Origin: Phycisphaerales bacterium
GTDB lineage: Bacteria; Planctomycetota; Phycisphaerae; Phycisphaerales; UBA1924
NCBI GenBank assembly: GCA_007693785.1
Contig: RECY01000023.1
Location: forward strand, 124,001-188,000
DNA length: 64,000 nucleotides
Direction: 5' to 3'
Below the pieces are notes generated by a model. It worked only from the letters and a program-made list of their open reading frames with translations, was not told where the DNA came from and did not search any database. The position numbers were made by a program, and so were the translations under genes. This document shows positions 8,130 to 15,608 of the stretch, in pieces (the first letter of the stretch is position 1; the number at the start of each line of letters is the position of its first letter).

Positions 8130-9533
8130 ATGGCTGATCGCGTGTTTCTGCTGCACGGGTGGTCTTCCAATACCACGACCACCTACGGCGCGCTGCGGCA
8201 CAAGCTCCGCGACGCGGGGTTTGACGCCACCGACCTGTTCCTGGGTCAGTACGTTTCGCTCGACGACAATATCCAACTCGGCGACCTCGCCAACGCGCTC
8301 GAGCTCGCTCTCCGCCAGCATCGCCCCGGCATCGGCGCGTCTTATCACTTTGTGACACACTCCACGGGCGCGCTCGTCGTGCGCGACTGGCTGCGGCGTC
8401 ATTACGCGCCCAACGATCGCACGTCCAAGGTGGGCAACGTGGTCATGGTCGCCGCCCCGCAGTTCGGCTCGCGCCTGGCCCACCACGGGCGGTCGATGCT
8501 CGCCGGGATGGTGAAGTTCGGGGACACGGGCCGCGAGATCCTCCACGCGTTGGAGCTCGGCAGCCGTCACCAGTGGGGCCTGGCCGACGACCTGATCGAG
8601 CGCGGCGCGATCGGCCCGCGCGCCGACGCACGGCTCATCTGCATCACCGGCGACAGCTACGAGGACAACCGATTCAAGAAACGCATCTTTCCCGCGGCCT
8701 TCGAGGACGGGTCCGACGGAACCGTCCGCACCTCGGCCGCAAACATCAACACACGACGCTTCCGCGTCCGCATCGCCGACGACGCCAAAGGCCAAACGGT
8801 CGCCAAGATCACCGCCGCCGGTGAGGTCACCAACGCCCCGTTCCTGATTCTTCCCCAGTACCATCACGTCGGGCAGAAGCACGGCATCATCGGCAGCATC
8901 AGCCAGGCATCGAACGAGGCGAACCACCCCGCCCTGCGAGCGATCGCCGACGCGCTCCGCGTCCGCACGAGGGCCGATTACAACGCCCTCGCGGCCCGCT
9001 TCGCCCAGCGCGTCGGCGCGATCACGCCCGAACCCGGCTCGACGGTCACGGCCGCCAGCAGCAAGCGGAAGACGTTCAGCCAGGTCGCGTTTCGCTTCCG
9101 CACCGACGCGGGCGAGCCGATCCGCGATTACCGAATCGAACTGCTCGTGGAGAAAGCCAGCGGGGACTGGGCCTCCAAAACGGTCAGCCACCTGCACATC
9201 AATAATCGCGACCCGGAAGTCGCGACATTGTTTTTGAACTACGAGCAGTTCGAGCCGCACTACACGTACGTCTTCCGTTTCGCCGCGGAGACGGGTACGC
9301 CGCTCGTGCAGCCCGTCACCGCCGAGATCGCCGTGACGGGCCAGGCCGTGCGAAGCATCATCGCGGCACACCGGACCTCGCAAATCGACGTCGAGATCGC
9401 CCGACGCCCCGCGGTACAGACCGCGCCGGATGAGCCGGGGCTGCTCACCTTCGTTCGCAGCGACGACCCGGACCTGGAGTTCGAATGGGACCGCCAAGGC
9501 CGACGGCGCAAGACCGGGCGCCCCACCGCGTAA
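8130..9533 (+). CDS. Lipase-like alpha/beta hydrolase with C-terminal beta-rich domain
   Basis: 467 residues. The N-terminus MADRVFLLHGWSSNT carries the HGW oxyanion-hole motif of lipases, and THSTGALVV supplies a GxSxG-like nucleophile elbow (Thr in place of the first Gly). The catalytic Ser is near residue 77; a His late in the fold (QYHHVGQKHG) is a plausible third residue. The start at 8130 puts the first beta strand at the N-terminus. After about residue 320 comes a beta-rich domain of unknown type (VAFRFRTDAGEP, YTYVFRFAAETGTP). No signal peptide is seen, so it probably acts inside the cell on esters or lipids; the substrate is unknown. It stands alone and ends in a clear terminator. 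Confidence 0.75.
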   Translation: MADRVFLLHGWSSNTTTTYGALRHKLRDAGFDATDLFLGQYVSLDDNIQLGDLANALELALRQHRPGIGASYHFVTHSTGALVVRDWLRRHYAPNDRTSKVGNVVMVAAPQFGSRLAHHGRSMLAGMVKFGDTGREILHALELGSRHQWGLADDLIERGAIGPRADARLICITGDSYEDNRFKKRIFPAAFEDGSDGTVRTSAANINTRRFRVRIADDAKGQTVAKITAAGEVTNAPFLILPQYHHVGQKHGIIGSISQASNEANHPALRAIADALRVRTRADYNALAARFAQRVGAITPEPGSTVTAASSKRKTFSQVAFRFRTDAGEPIRDYRIELLVEKASGDWASKTVSHLHINNRDPEVATLFLNYEQFEPHYTYVFRFAAETGTPLVQPVTAEIAVTGQAVRSIIAAHRTSQIDVEIARRPAVQTAPDEPGLLTFVRSDDPDLEFEWDRQGRRRKTGRPTA

Positions 9534-9591
9534 ACCACGCCAAAGCAGCGAAACACGGCACCGGTTCTCCGCAGCGCTTGCACCCGCGGGG

Positions 9592-9614
9592 CACGGGTTC
9601 GCCCGTGTTTTCTT
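9592..9614 (+). terminator. Rho-independent terminator after the lipase-like gene
   Basis: CACGGG-TTCG-CCCGTG forms a perfect 6-bp stem on a stable UUCG loop, followed directly by TTTTCTT. It lies in the gap between two convergent genes. Confidence 0.75.
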
Positions 9615-9622
9615 AACCGGGC

Positions 9623-9973
9623 TTAGAACAGCCAGAGCATCGCGGCCAGCACAAGCACGACCATCAAGAGCGCCATCAGCAACCCGGTCACGATGAGCAC
9701 GCTCTCGATTCTTCGGAGCCGCGGCGTCCGCTCACGCCCGCCGACGCGGATCTCCTTCATCTGCGCCCCGCCGAGCCAGATCACCGGGCGCAGCACCCGC
9801 CCGCACTCCGGGCACCTCGGGCGCTCACCTTGGGGCCAGTGTTGCCCGAACAAGTCGTAGTCGCATTTCGGGCAGGGCTCGTGCCGCTCGGCAAAGTACG
9901 CGTTGAGCACGCCGCGGGGCCAGTCCTCTCCCGAACGTCCCGCCGCACGCCCCGCCCGATCCCGCGGCCCCAC
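9623..9973 (-). CDS. Small zinc-ribbon single-pass membrane protein
   Basis: 116 residues, GTG start at 9973, four bases after the prfB stop, so it is probably co-transcribed and coupled. Two Cys pairs (CPKCDYDLFGQ and CPECGRVL) form a rubredoxin-like zinc ribbon, and a C-terminal helix (VLIVTGLLMALLMVVLVLA) anchors it in the membrane. A later GTG at 9910 is an alternative start. The ribbon resembles those of the proteins at 41469-42275 and 53451-56403, a recurring family here. Function unknown. Confidence 0.65.
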   Translation of the reverse strand: MGPRDRAGRAAGRSGEDWPRGVLNAYFAERHEPCPKCDYDLFGQHWPQGERPRCPECGRVLRPVIWLGGAQMKEIRVGGRERTPRLRRIESVLIVTGLLMALLMVVLVLAAMLWLF

Positions 9974-9977
9974 GCCC

Positions 9978-11082
9978 CTACCCCTTCACGTTCCGGCGGC
10001 GCTTCAGCTCCGCATCGACAAACTGATCGATCGCGCCGTTGAGCACCTTGTCCGGGTTGGCTTCGACGCCGGTGCGGTGGTCCTTCACGCGGTTGTCGTA
10101 GAGCACGTAGCTGCGGATCTGCGTGCCCCAGCCGCGGGAGATGTCCCCGCCGGCGACTTCCTTGATCTCGGCCGCACGCCGATCCTCTTCCATCTGCTCC
10201 AGCTTCGCCCGCAGGATCGCCATCGCCTGCGCCCGGTTCTGCGGCTGGTCGCGGTAGGTGCTCGCGACGACCATGATCCCCGTCGGCTTGTGGACCAGGC
10301 GGCAGGCCGAGGCGACCTTGTTCACGTTCTGCCCACCCGGCCCGCTCGACCGCGCGAAGAACGTGATCTCCAGGTCGTTCTCCGGGATGTCCAGGTCCGT
10401 CTCCTCGAACTCCGGCGTCACGTCCACCGTCGCGAAGCTCGTCTGGCGTTTGCCCTGGCTGTTGAACGGGCTCACCCGCGCCAGACGATGCGTGCCGCGT
10501 TCGCAGTTGAGGTAGCCGAACGCGTACGGGCTCTTGACGTGCAGCGTGACGCTGTCGATCCCGACCTCGGTGCCGTGGCTTTTTTCGACTTCCTCGACCT
10601 TCCACCCGTGGCCCTCGATGTAGTAGAGATACATCCGAAAGAGCATCTCGGCCCAGTCGTTGGCCTCCGTCCCGCCGTCGCCGGCCGAGATCGTCAGGTA
10701 GCAGCTCCGGTGGTCGTGCTTGCCGTTGAGCAGAGAGCGGAGCTCGATCTTCTCCATCCGCTCGACGAGCTCGTGGAGCTGCCCGTCGGCCTCGACGAGC
10801 AGCTCCTGGTCGCCGCCCTCTTTCGCAAGCTCGTAGGCCGTGCGCGCGTCGTCGAAATCGTCGGCCCAGACGCGGACCGGCTCGATCTGGGCCTTGATGA
10901 GCTTGAGCTCGCCGACGATCTTCTGGGCCGTCTTGGGATCGTTCCAGAAATCGGTCGCGTTCATCTGCTCTTCGAGCTCGCCGAGCTTGGCGGCCTTTTT
11001 ATCGTAGTTAAAGAGAGTCGCGGATCGTTACAATCCGCGCCTCAAGATCATCGATCACCGGCTGATGGGCGTCGTAGAACAT
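9978..11082 (-). CDS. prfB: Peptide chain release factor 2, expressed by +1 frameshift
   Basis: RF2 releases finished proteins at UGA and UAA. The long open part (10964 to 9978, 328 residues) lacks the usual N-terminus. Upstream, ATG 11082 (with GGAG five bases before it) opens a 24-codon frame beginning MFYDAHQPVIDDLE and ending CTT TAA. Skipping one T gives NYDKK and continues in frame into the long part. The joined protein is 367 residues, close to the 365 of E. coli RF2, and the junction aligns with the known LDYD frameshift site. The SPF codon-recognition motif falls at 204-206 and GGQ at 249-251, matching E. coli numbering within one residue. The stop in the site is TAA, not TGA. A small zinc-ribbon gene follows in the same direction. 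Confidence 0.93.
11007..11039 (-). promoter_or_regulatory. prfB recoding site: CTT TAA C with upstream hairpin
   Basis: On the minus strand CTT (11013-11011) is followed by TAA (11010-11008) and C (11007). In place of the Shine-Dalgarno-like stimulator seen in E. coli there is a 7-bp hairpin: CGCGGAT (11039-11033), loop TGTAACG, ATCCGCG (11025-11019). It ends five bases before the slippery CTT. Recoding is inferred from the alignment across the junction; the role of the hairpin is a guess. Confidence 0.85.
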
Positions 11083-11264
11083 GCGGGCTCCAGCCCTGGA
11101 GTGAGGGGGCACGCCAACCCGGACACCCCGGGTCGGCCGCGAGAACCCACGATCCTACGCGGGCCCTCGGGCAAGGAAAACCACGCCCGCGCGACCGGAA
11201 GCCGGGGCGGTGACGTTGGGAGAGGGACCGCCCCGTGCCGAAGCGGGGCGAGAAGGAGCCGAGT

Positions 11265-13001
11265 ATGCCGAACACCGCCGCCCGCTTGAACCAACCCCGC
11301 CGATCCCCGCGGCACCGCCCCCTGCTCGCGGCCTGCGTGGCCGGCGTCGCCCTCCTAGCGGCGTTCCCGCCGACCCTCCCGGCCTGGGCGGGCGATGGCG
11401 AGGCACAGCCCATGCGATACGCCGACTACATCGCGATGCTCGATCGGGACGGCCTCGAACACACGCTGATCGACCTCGACTTCCGCGGCGGAACGTTCGA
11501 GGAGTACGTCCGAGCCCTGCGCGAAGCCGCGAAGCCCGTCCCCGTCAACGTGCTCAACGTCGAAGAAGGCGAGGGCTACACGCTCGGCCCCGTCCAAGTG
11601 CGACACGTGACGCTCGAACAGGCGTTCGCAATTGTGCCGCGCATCGTGCGGTCCGGGCCGGAGCATCATCAGCTCCGGGTGATACGGGACGTCGACAGAG
11701 ACGCTCGACGCACAGGCGCTTCGGTCTATCGAATCGAATCTCGACAGGTTGCCTTGGCGCCCGGTGACGAGGTCGCCATCGGCCCGCTGCAAACCGAGCT
11801 CATGAACATCACGTCCTTCATCAAGCCCATGTACGGCTACGGGCGCGAATCGGTCCTCACGCCGGAAGAAGTCATGGAAGTGCTCACGCTCGCGATGCAG
11901 GCCGTCGCGTCGGAGCCCAAGCCGTCGCTCCAGCTCCACCGGCGCACGGGCACGCTGCTGCTCAAAGGCACGCCCGCTCAGATCGACGCGGCAAAAGCCG
12001 CCCGCGAAACGCTGAGCCAAGAAGTCAACATGCGTCACAACATCTTCGGGGGCCTCGATATCGGCGCACTCCATGAACGCCGAGAGCTCATTCGCGACCT
12101 CGAAACCCATCGGCAAGAGAGCCTTGCTGAAGCTAAACGCGCCGAAGACGAGATCGACCACTGGCGACACAGCGACCCGAGACCCAATAATGTCCTTATC
12201 GCAGAGCTACGCCGCGACGCCACGATGTACACCCGCCAAGCCGAAGCCCTCGCTGAAGAGATCGAGGACCAACGACGCGAGATCGCCGAGCTCGAAGCCC
12301 GCCTCGCCCTCGCCCGCGGCTCTTCCCCCGTCGACATCGAAGCCCCCGGCGTGCCCGAGCCCACCCTCCGCGCCATCGCCCGCGTCATCCTCGCCGCCGA
12401 CCCGACCGCCGCCGTCGAGGTCATCAGCCTCGCCGGTCGCCGGGGCCTCCGCGTCCACGAGATCCACGAACCCGCCGTGCGCGAGCTCATCGCGAAGATC
12501 ATCGAGAGCCTCGCGGGCGCTCAGAAAGATGTCAGGGATGGCACCACGCGACACGCATCACTGGAAGGCCAGATTCAAGACGCCCGGGCTGAACTGGAGT
12601 TGCAACGCATCGCCCTGAGTCGTGCAGAGCATCAGTTGGAGTGGATCCGTCAGGCACGCCGATCGCACGCAACGAGCGATCACGAGGTGCGATCTGGGGA
12701 GTACGAACTCCAGCAGGCGACCGTTCTGCATCAACGGGCGATCGCCCGATACGAAGCCGCTCAGGCCGAGCTCCGCGCCCGCGGCGGCTCCGCAGGCGAA
12801 CGCGAACTCGTGACGATCGATGGGATCGCCGCTTCAGACCGCCCCACGGTCGAAGCGCTGATCGCCATCATCCAGGACGCCGACAGCGCAGCCGAGATTC
12901 GGCTCACTCCCCAGAGCAGCTCGTTCCTTCAGATCGAACTCCCCAAACGCTACGCGGCTCGTGTTCGAACGCTTATCGATCGCGCCGTGACGCCGCAGTA
13001 A
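11265..13001 (+). CDS. Secreted protein with secretin-N-like segments and coiled coil
   Basis: 578 residues. AAGGAG just before ATG 11265 fixes the start; a GTG at 11235 would add ten residues. A signal peptide ends near residue 42 (LPAWAG). Two segments resemble the short N-domains of secretins: about 55-130 (LIDLDFRGGTFEEYVRAL) and about 190-250 (LHRRTGTLLLKGTPAQIDAA). A long charged coiled coil covers about 260-360, and a second helical stretch about 410-520. There is no secretin beta-domain, so it is not itself a pore. It lies just upstream of the sigma/anti-sigma pair in the same direction. I do not recognise a named family; an envelope role is likely. Confidence 0.65.
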   Translation: MPNTAARLNQPRRSPRHRPLLAACVAGVALLAAFPPTLPAWAGDGEAQPMRYADYIAMLDRDGLEHTLIDLDFRGGTFEEYVRALREAAKPVPVNVLNVEEGEGYTLGPVQVRHVTLEQAFAIVPRIVRSGPEHHQLRVIRDVDRDARRTGASVYRIESRQVALAPGDEVAIGPLQTELMNITSFIKPMYGYGRESVLTPEEVMEVLTLAMQAVASEPKPSLQLHRRTGTLLLKGTPAQIDAAKAARETLSQEVNMRHNIFGGLDIGALHERRELIRDLETHRQESLAEAKRAEDEIDHWRHSDPRPNNVLIAELRRDATMYTRQAEALAEEIEDQRREIAELEARLALARGSSPVDIEAPGVPEPTLRAIARVILAADPTAAVEVISLAGRRGLRVHEIHEPAVRELIAKIIESLAGAQKDVRDGTTRHASLEGQIQDARAELELQRIALSRAEHQLEWIRQARRSHATSDHEVRSGEYELQQATVLHQRAIARYEAAQAELRARGGSAGERELVTIDGIAASDRPTVEALIAIIQDADSAAEIRLTPQSSSFLQIELPKRYAARVRTLIDRAVTPQ

Positions 13002-13031
13002 GACCGCACCGCTTGAACCAGAGCCCCGCGC

Positions 13032-13583
13032 ATGCCCAACACCTCCAACCCCCGCGACACCCACGCACCGGCGGGCGGCGACGACCTCGCCGTCCGCCGG
13101 TGTACGCGCGCGATCGCACAAGGGGACGAGGCGGCCCTGGCGGCGCTCTACTCGGCCCAGTTCGACCGTGTCGTCCGCCTCGCCGCCGTGCTCACACGAC
13201 GCGACGAGGCCTTCTGCTTGGATATCGCGCAGGACGTCTTCATCCGCGTCGCACGCTCGATGAAGCCGCTCCCCTCGCACGCGGCGCTCGACGCCTGGCT
13301 CGCCGCCGCCGTGCGTTCGGCCTCGATCGACCGCCTCCGCGCCGACGCCCGCCGGGCTCGACGCGATCGCGCCCACGCCGACGGACGCACACCCGCGCAC
13401 GCGCACCCAGTCATGGCCGAGGACCTCGACTGGGTGCGGGCGCGCCTGCGCGAGCTCCCGCCGGCGGATCTCGCGTTGCTGCGGGCGCGGTTCGCCGAAT
13501 CTCGCCCGATCCCGACCGACGCCGAGCGCAGCCGCCTGCGCCGCGTGCTGGAACGCCTCCGCCAGACCCGGAGCTTCGCATGA
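13032..13583 (+). CDS. ECF-type sigma-70 family factor with shortened region 4
   Basis: 183 residues. Region 2 is recognisable: DEAALAALYSAQFDRVVRLA, then IAQDVFIRVARS (core-RNAP and -10 binding) and LDAWLAAAVRSASIDRLR. Region 4 is short: LRELPPADLALLRARF leads almost directly into SRLRRVLERLRQ. The central part of the helix-turn-helix that normally reads -35 DNA (GxSxxEIAxxLGxxxxTVxxR) is missing. The next gene starts inside its stop codon (ATGA), the usual arrangement for a sigma factor with its anti-sigma partner. Whether it directs transcription or only sequesters partners is open. Confidence 0.75.
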   Translation: MPNTSNPRDTHAPAGGDDLAVRRCTRAIAQGDEAALAALYSAQFDRVVRLAAVLTRRDEAFCLDIAQDVFIRVARSMKPLPSHAALDAWLAAAVRSASIDRLRADARRARRDRAHADGRTPAHAHPVMAEDLDWVRARLRELPPADLALLRARFAESRPIPTDAERSRLRRVLERLRQTRSFA

Positions 13584-14068
13584 ACCCCGAGCACCCCACG
13601 AGCAACCCGCCCGCCGACGACCGCGAGCCGCGTCGGGAAGCGATCCTGCACGCCGCGACGCTGGCGCTGCGCGCGCGCACACGCCGCCGGAGCCTGCTGC
13701 GCGGGATCGCGGCGACGGGCGCTCTGTTTGCGATGGGCGCGCTCGCCGCTTGGCGTCTCACGTCGCCCGCCGCGCCCCCCGACGTCGCGCCGACCGTCAC
13801 GCCCGCACCGCTCGCCGCCGGGTCGTCTCCCGAGCCCGAGCGGCCTCCGCTTGCGCTCGACAGCGACGCCCCGCCCGCCCCGATCGTCTCCCGTCGCGTG
13901 GTGCCGACGCCGATCTCGGAGTTGAGCGACGACGAGTTGCTCGACGCGCTCGCCGAGGCCGGGTACCGCACCGGGCTCGTGCGCACGCCGGACGAGGTCT
14001 GGCTCGTCGGGGATCCGATCCCGGCGTCCGCCGACCTCCGGGCCCGGACCGCCCCGGGCTCGCCCTGA
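13580..14068 (+). CDS. Putative anti-sigma factor, single-pass membrane protein
   Basis: 162 residues. The ATG at 13580 overlaps the TGA of the sigma-like gene, implying coupled translation in fixed ratio. A cytoplasmic N-terminus (PRREAILHAATLALRAR) is followed by one membrane helix (GIAATGALFAMGALAAWRL, about 45-63), a Pro-rich linker and a short outer domain with ELSDDELLDALAEAG. The topology and partner gene suggest an anti-sigma factor, but no zinc-binding HxxxCxxC anti-sigma motif is present. The call rests on context. Confidence 0.55.
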   Translation: MNPEHPTSNPPADDREPRREAILHAATLALRARTRRRSLLRGIAATGALFAMGALAAWRLTSPAAPPDVAPTVTPAPLAAGSSPEPERPPLALDSDAPPAPIVSRRVVPTPISELSDDELLDALAEAGYRTGLVRTPDEVWLVGDPIPASADLRARTAPGSP

Positions 14069-14114
14069 TCGCCGGGCGGGTATCGTCGCCGAGCGCACGC
14101 CAGCGCCGTGCGGC

Positions 14115-14120
14115 TATCCT
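14115..14120 (+). promoter_or_regulatory. Leaderless-type -10 box (TATCCT) six bases before ATG 14127
   Basis: TATCCT ends six bases upstream of the start codon, so transcription would begin at or next to the A of ATG. No Shine-Dalgarno is present. It is one of a set of TANNNT boxes at this spacing in the window. Confidence 0.45.
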
Positions 14121-14126
14121 GCGCCG

Positions 14127-14486
14127 ATGCCCCTGTGCCTGCTGGCGATCACGATCGGCGCGAGCGCGCCCGCCGACCCCGCGTCGGCGAGCGACGCGGG
14201 ACGCCTCGTCACGCTGCTGCTCCTGATCGCGGCGCTCGTGGTCGCGTTCGGCACGGGCGCGATCCTCGTGGTCGTGCTGCGTCGCGGGCGACGCCTGCGG
14301 GCCGACGCCCGATCGCCCGCGCGCGACCCGCGCCGCCCGCCCCCGCTCAGCGCGTGGTACGAAGCCGGGCGACGCGCCAGCCCCGATAACGACGCGGGCG
14401 ACGGCGAGCCCGATGACCGCGACCCGGACGATCGCGATGATGCGCCCGACGACGGGCCCCGCGGAGGCGCCGATGCCGACCGCTGA
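14127..14486 (+). CDS. Small membrane protein, function unknown
   Basis: 119 residues. A short N-terminal hydrophobic stretch (PLCLLAITIGAS) may be a signal peptide. A strong membrane helix (VTLLLLIAALVVAFGTGAIL, about 29-48) follows, and then an Arg-rich segment and an Asp/Pro-rich tail. It has its own TATCCT box and overlaps the next gene by 14 bases. The start at 14127 is the only one that keeps the hydrophobic N-terminus. No family recognised. Confidence 0.55.
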   Translation: MPLCLLAITIGASAPADPASASDAGRLVTLLLLIAALVVAFGTGAILVVVLRRGRRLRADARSPARDPRRPPPLSAWYEAGRRASPDNDAGDGEPDDRDPDDRDDAPDDGPRGGADADR

Positions 14487-15249
14487 TCGCCCCCGCCCGC
14501 TCGTGCTGATCACCGGCGGCGCTCGACGCGTCGGCGCGCAGATCGCCGCCGCCTTTGCCGCCGCCGGGTGCGACCTGGTGGTCACGTACAACCGTTCCGA
14601 GCGCGAGGCCGAGCACGCGGCCGAGCGGTGGCGGAGCACCGGCGCCCGCGTCACGCTCGCGCCGCTGCCGCTGGACGACCCCGCCGAAACCGACGCCCGG
14701 GCCGAGGCGCTCGCCGCCGAGATCACCCGATCAACCGGGCGGCTCGACGTGCTCGTGCACAACGCGAGCGCGTATTTCAGCACCCCGCTCGCGGAGACCG
14801 ACCCCGCCGACGGCGCCCGCCTCTACGCGATCAACGCCCTCGCCCCGCTGCTGATCACCAAGCGCTTCGCCCCGCTGCTGGCGCGCACAGCGCTCGCGAC
14901 CGGGAGTTGCGTCGTCTGCATGTGCGACATGCACGCGATGGGGCGTCCACGAAAAGACTTCGCGGCTTACAGCATGAGCAAAGCCGCCCTCGCGGAGATG
15001 GTCCGCTCGCTCGCGCGGGACCTGGCCCCGCGGACGCGGGTCGTGGGCGTCGCGCCGGGCGTGGTGCAGTGGCCCGACGAGGGGCACGAGTCCGACGAAG
15101 ACGCCCAGCGGGCCTATCTGCGTCGGGTGCCGCTGGAACGGGCGGGGACCGCAGAGGAAGCCGCCGAGGTCGTCCGCTGGCTCGCGCTGGAAGCGGGGTA
15201 CATCACGGGCGAGATCCTTCGCCTCGATGGCGGACGCTCGCTGGCGTGA
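14473..15249 (+). CDS. SDR oxidoreductase, pteridine reductase / FolM-like
   Basis: 258 residues. The Rossmann signature TGGARRVGAQIA and the NADPH-type Arg pair match pteridine and dihydromonapterin reductases. LVHNASAYFSTPL is the SDR NAG motif region, and the catalytic YSMSK is present. The usual catalytic Ser is replaced by Asp in CDMHA, as in PTR1 and FolM, which supports a pterin substrate over a FabG-type ketoacyl substrate. The C-terminus (GYITGEILRLDGGRSLA) is typical. The start at 14473 (MPTADRPRPLVLITGG) overlaps the preceding small gene by 14 bases. Likely role: NADPH-dependent reduction of pterins. Confidence 0.78.
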   Translation: MPTADRPRPLVLITGGARRVGAQIAAAFAAAGCDLVVTYNRSEREAEHAAERWRSTGARVTLAPLPLDDPAETDARAEALAAEITRSTGRLDVLVHNASAYFSTPLAETDPADGARLYAINALAPLLITKRFAPLLARTALATGSCVVCMCDMHAMGRPRKDFAAYSMSKAALAEMVRSLARDLAPRTRVVGVAPGVVQWPDEGHESDEDAQRAYLRRVPLERAGTAEEAAEVVRWLALEAGYITGEILRLDGGRSLA

Positions 15250-15608
15250 AGCCCTTCTCCCGGGGCGATCTGGTCTCGCATGTAATCACATGTATAACAA
15301 GTGTTTACGAGACTTCTTGATTGGCTTTTGATCAGGCTCGTTCTGTCACAATGATTTTCTGAGAAAATCATTGTGTGCTTTGGCACGATCTGATAGCCTC
15401 GGATCTCGGGTCGGAGACGACGCTTGCGCGGGCTTGGGAGAGCCGAGCGCGGGTCACATCGCTTCGTCCTGATCAGCCCTGCCGCGGATCGGCCGCGTCG
15501 GGGGACTCACGCGGGCGAGAACGGGCCTGAACCTCCGTTCCGCCGAAACACCCAGGCCCGTCGCCGAATGAGAGCGGCCCGGGCCCGCCCTCGAGGAGAG
15601 CACAAGAC
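15250..15608. other. Intergenic region upstream of the HAF-repeat PEP-CTERM gene
   Basis: No gene seen. The first half (about 15280-15400) is unusually AT-rich and contains the perfect hairpin listed separately. The second half contains ACGGGCCTG and CAGGCCCGT arms (about 15523-15563) that could form a structured 5' leader. GAGGAGAG before ATG 15609 is a good ribosome-binding site. Confidence 0.5.
15347..15375. repeat. Perfect 13-bp AT-rich inverted repeat
   Basis: CACAATGATTTTC, loop TGA, GAAAATCATTGTG. The arms match perfectly with a three-base loop in an otherwise very GC-rich chromosome. There is no U-tract after it, so a protein-binding operator for the downstream PEP-CTERM gene fits at least as well as a terminator for the FolM-like gene. 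Confidence 0.7.
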
